A stretch of DNA of 64,000 nucleotides from the NCBI GenBank assembly GCA_947561585.1, contig CANNZV010000508.1:186001-250000 (forward strand), read 5' to 3'. How positions within the stretch are numbered: the first letter of the stretch is position 1; each line of letters starts with the position of its first letter. This DNA is from Caprella mutica (taxonomy: Eukaryota > Arthropoda > Malacostraca > Amphipoda > Caprellidae). The notes below the pieces were generated by a model. That model was given only the letters and a program-made list of their open reading frames with translations, made no database searches and was not told where the DNA came from. Position numbers and translations under genes: made by a program. Below are positions 59,864-64,000 of the stretch, in pieces.

Positions 59864-62800
59864 TTATTTATGCATAATTTTTTTAAGTTTCTTATCATCC
59901 AGAGATGTTTTACCTAATTTTGAATTCCAATGTTTGATACAATGGAATATTCTGCACTTGATGAAGAAACTAACAAAGTAGTCCGTCACTTCATCAGAGC
60001 AGAAAACAGATGAAAGGAAGCAGTAACCTTTTATGACATTGAAAATTATTTTACTGATTCCTTTCAAATGGCAATAATTATCAAATAAGTACAAAAACAC
60101 TCTTTCCATCTCAGTTATTAGAGCAATGAATGAAGCTGAGCAGTATTTAAGTCCCTAAGATGAGTCTGCACTTTCTTTATATTCTTTGAAAGATACAAAT
60201 AAATGCATACTCAAATCTTGGGTGACGAAAATACTGCTGCAGGTTGAGCATTTTGTTGCCTTCTTCTTCAATTTTGACTGATGGAATCTGTTTAGTTTCA
60301 TAGCGATGAATCCTGAAAAGTAGCTCGTAGCATTTTCGGCCTCAACAGATTCAAAGAATCCTCCAATGGGGGATGAAGGGTTTCCCGAATAGAGGAGAGC
60401 AGTTTCAATTTCCGAATCCTCAAATTCAAGAATAGCGTCATCAGGGTCAGAGGGAACATCCTGTAAATGATTCTTATACATTTATTTTTGAATGCAGAGG
60501 TAAATATAGTTAGATTATTCAATAGCTACTTCAAATTATAAAATTAAGTTTTAATAGTGCAATATTTATGTCAAGGTAGGTACATAAGCAAAATTATTGA
60601 ACCAACTGGAAAAGAGGAATCCAATTATAGTATTCAAGATAATCTCATATAGTACTTTAAAATTCATATGAATAATGCACAAATGCTTCTGATTCTACAG
60701 CAAATTTAATATATTCCTCATTCAAAATAATGAATAAAAATTTCAAAACTTTTCCTGATAAAACTTACAACATCTTCAACCACCATAAGCTCTTGAACAG
60801 CTTCATGAATGTCTAGCTCACAATTCCCAGTACTTGGAGCAGCAATCAGTGATGCACTGGATATATTGGAATAGTTTGTCATAAAGCTCATTGCATCTGT
60901 ATATTGAGTACGCTGTCTAATTTTGCCAAAGAAGTGTTCCAACGGATCTTGACTCAAGTTTCTGGTAGCGAGGTAAGGTAACCCAAGAGAATTGAGCTTC
61001 CGGTTTAATTCCAAGATGGAATTTATATTTTGTTTCCAACCACGTATAAAATGGCATCTTCTATTTTTGTTTAAACATTCCAATTCAGTAAGCCATTCAG
61101 CAGCCTTTTTCAAAAATGTAACAGACTCGGATGTGGTGGATATAGGGCGTCTTAATGGCACTTTTTCTAGAGGTGACCTGGAGTTCATAACATCAAAAAT
61201 GTCATTTATTTTTTTGCAATATTCGCTGGTAGCAGCAGCTTCAGAGCATATGGTGCTATTGGCAATGCAGCAATTCAATGATGCAGAAACACTGTTAGAC
61301 AGAACTTGAGCTGCTAGTTTTACCTTCATTTTTGTTGAACGGTTCAAATTGAAGAGATGCTTTTCTGTCAACCGTGGAGCCAATCTCATGCTGTTTTGGC
61401 TGTCCTTTGTATACAACTCTTCTATATGTCCCCATTTAGCAGAGGCAGTAAAGCCAGGAATTTTGACACAGCCGTTTGCCAAATAATTTCTAGAGCTTTT
61501 CAGAAGATGTGGAGGGTCTCTTATTACAAAGTAAGATTTATTGTTCATCGTGATTTTAGGATCCTCTTCAGTGGCACCAAGTATTTTGAATGATTTCTCA
61601 AAATTTGATCCTTGATCCGATACAACCCCCAAAATGTGGAAACCCTCCTTTTCCATAGCAGATATGCTCTCTTTGATTATTGGAATCACATGCTCAGATT
61701 TAAGAGTACTTGAGCTGAAGAAGTAGGAGAGGGGAAATTTCCACTTTTTAACGATGCCCACCGCCATCACACATAGAACAGATGAACACAACTCTTTTGA
61801 TCGAGTATTGCCATCATCAGCAAAGCCATATATTGTGTCTGATGGCTGATGATAGGACAATGACTTCCTTAAAGACATTTCATCAAATGAAAGGAATGCA
61901 AAGTTATTGTTTCTATCCGTTGCATCCACTTTCATTCGAATGAGTTTGCCATTATGTTCTTTTAGACCAGGTTCACTCTTGTACTTCTTGAGTAATCTGT
62001 GCGAGGTTTTCAATGATGGAAGTGGTAGCCACTTGTTCAACTGTTGGTACCCAGTTTTGCTTGCAGCAACTAAAAAATTAACTCCTAACCATCTTTGAAT
62101 TGCGCTATATCTTGGTTTTTTCATTTTCTTCTTCATGAGATCCATTTTCATAATTTCCATTACTATTGGACTGAATACATTTCTATATTTGTGTGTGAAC
62201 TCATCAATATTTAGTCTGGAGTATGTTTCAGTTACATTTTTGGTTACAGTTTTCATTTTTCTCCTACTTTTATATTCTCTTTTTCGGAATCTTTTGTATT
62301 CCAAACGATGAGGAGTTTCCTGTAAAAAAAACATTGATAGAATTCAATAATTTTCAATCGCATAAATTAAAATAGCTAGTGAATTAAGAAACATATCAGT
62401 TGGTGTTGATTTGTAGAAAAAAATTAGTGCAGCAGCTACTTACATCAGTTGAACATTCAATCTTCCGTTTGGTAGGAGCAGTGCGACAAGACTTTGGTGA
62501 ACATCGTGATTTACGAAGTTCACATAACTGGAAAAAATACATATATTTTAAGAGAGCTATTTTCAATAATTTCTTTAAACAATCAGTATTCATTTTTTAT
62601 TTAGAAACTCTTACAGTAGAAGTGGTAGCAGAATTATCAGGATTATTAATCGCATGTATTGAATAGGTATGGTCCACCTGTTGCTCTGGAACTGATTTAT
62701 CAATAACCTGCAAATTAATAATAACTATTCATATACCTATATGTATGATATAATTTCTATAATTTATTAAAACTTTCCTATACAAAAAAACACTTACAGG

Positions 62801-63557
62801 GCTATTGATCTCCATGCAGTTATCGGTATCATCCACAGATGTTGCAGAATAGCAATGATCTTTGAAAAAATCTTTTGGTTGATTTGACTGAAATAAATAT
62901 ACATATATCAATTACTTCATTAAGACAGCCATATTGGTTAGCTTCAGCTGAAATATCCATTTGATCAGGATCAGCAGACTAAAAGCAATAATATTAGTTT
63001 TATTTATTGACACATCAGCCTCAATTATTTTAAAGAACATTTCATAACTACCAATTTAAATGACATTAATTTTTTCTTTCTTATATGAAGAAAATAGATG
63101 ACTTCTTGGCCATTGTATTATGTGCGAAGTGAAATAGCTTGACAAGAAGTGGTTTATACTTTATAATATCCCCAGCTTTCTTACTGAAATCCATTGATTC
63201 CATCATAAGGGTTAATCTCATTCTTATATTTGAAAGAATACTTAAAAGTAATTATAGGTGAGACTATTTGAGAATAATTACCAATTATATATGGGGCTAT
63301 TATATTCATATATCTCTTATTGTTGCTCTCAAGTTCTGAACAGCTGGTCTTTGTCAAGTTATTTCACCTAGTACAATAGCTAATGTATATAGTAAACACT
63401 AAATTTAAATAAACTAGCTACAACTAACATGAAGGTAATCTTTTTCTTCAATAGACTGAAAGTCTGGAACATCATCATCAGATAATTTTGAAAAAAGACA
63501 CCTTGCATACCCTTCACCGCTGACTGGATTGAGGTTTGAAGTAGAAGTACCAGGTAC
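59864..63557 (-). CDS. P-element/THAP9-type transposase, 5' end beyond window, one premature stop
   Basis: DNA transposase of the P superfamily. Exons in gene order: 63,557-63,429 (43 codons), 62,978-62,916 (21), 62,887-62,798 (30), 62,707-62,615 (31), 62,527-62,444 (28), 62,319-60,769 (517) and 60,460-59,864 (about 198). All introns are GT-AG and phase 0. The large exon carries the RNase H-like core: LSFDEMSLRKSLSY (first Asp), VVSDQGSNFEKSFKILG (second Asp), then the GTP-domain region with DPPHLLKSSRNYL. It ends with LSQDPLEHFFGKIRQR (catalytic Glu). The last exon has YFSGFIAMKL and a CSTC pair. A TAG at 60,155-60,157 precedes about 97 more codons that still look like the family's C-terminus, ending KKLKKIMHK. 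The N-terminal THAP zinc domain must lie past 64,000. It could be a domesticated gene or a recently killed transposon. Confidence 0.85.
63085..63185 (+). repeat. diverged copy of the 47.7-kb foldback arm
   Basis: gaagaaaatagatgacttct through ccagctttct aligns with 47,653-47,750 (gaagaaaatagaggactcct through caagctctca) at roughly 65-70 percent by eye. It lies in the intron between the 43-codon and 21-codon exons of the P-type gene. Confidence 0.6.
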
Positions 63558-64000
63558 CTATGAGAATAAAAAGATATAAGTAGAAAAAAATAGGTAGAAA
63601 ATATTTTGATGATTCAATTTACAAATGAAGCCACTATATTATAATATGGAAGCTGTTAGTTAGTCACAAACTACAAAGTTATATTCAACATGCTATCAAT
63701 AAAAATAATAACATTTTCATATATAGTCATAGCTACTATGTTTGATTCAAAAAAGAAATACAATAAAAATAATAGCTATGACTGATAACCTTTAAACTGA
63801 GAAAAAAACGGGAAAAAAACATGAAACATTCGCAATACCCAGAAACTCAGTTAAGAGTCAGTTAAATAGTGAATTGAAGGTTTAATAAGAAACAAAAGAT
63901 GGAAAAAGAAGTAAACAAACATAAAAAAATGCACATTATGCCTTACAAGTTACAATACTGTTAGTATATTTTATAACTGAAGTAATATATCATTAGTTAT

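Overview
The window reads as nuclear DNA of an insect. It is AT-rich, its host-type gene is split by short GT-AG introns, and it is packed with insect-type transposons (Tc1/mariner, pogo, hAT, PIF/Harbinger-like, BEL/Pao, P element). A hemipteran is my best guess, but nothing in the sequence fixes the species. I found no prokaryotic signals and no CRISPR array.

Layout. 1-10.8 kb: almost no coding sequence; dispersed repeats, one arm of a foldback element (4,985-5,345) and an inverted G/A-rich minisatellite. 10.8-12.1 kb: a short pogo-like element. 13,770-19,960 (minus): the one intact host gene, an 11-exon SLC17-type major facilitator transporter whose exons join in frame to 510 codons. 20,104-21,363: a Tc1-like element with good termini and a broken transposase. 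21,537-39,031: a mariner-like element split by a 16.3-kb BEL/Pao retroelement, which is itself split by an 8.7-kb insert. That insert carries a TIR element, a ~280-bp satellite, three copies of a small MITE and an inverted pair of promoter-plus-first-exon-like segments. 39,576-41,795: a non-coding hAT-type foldback with an 8-bp target duplication. 42,143-44,597: two members of one foldback family, one inside the other, each with a 9-bp target duplication. 45.8-47.1 kb: a dead Tc1. 48,188-54,206: a pogo-like element stacked with five other insertions. 58.6 kb: a near-perfect 118-bp hairpin. 59,864-63,557 and beyond the right edge (minus): a P-element/THAP9-type transposase gene with five in-frame phase-0 small exons, the catalytic core and one premature stop.

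How it works together: apart from the transporter and possibly the P-type gene, this is a transposon graveyard in layers. Target-site duplications and terminal repeats let the order of insertion be read. Removing the inner elements gives plausible original lengths: about 1.2 kb for the mariner, 7.6 kb for the BEL, and 1.3 kb for the large pogo-like element, which matches the separate pogo-like copy. The strongest candidate for something undescribed is the foldback family whose ends are arrays of 12-18-bp units carrying a GCCGAAA or TTCGCCG core and which makes 9-bp target duplications. Second is the GC-box palindrome at 28.2-28.5 kb, which carries two divergent copies of a start codon, 13 codons and a splice donor.
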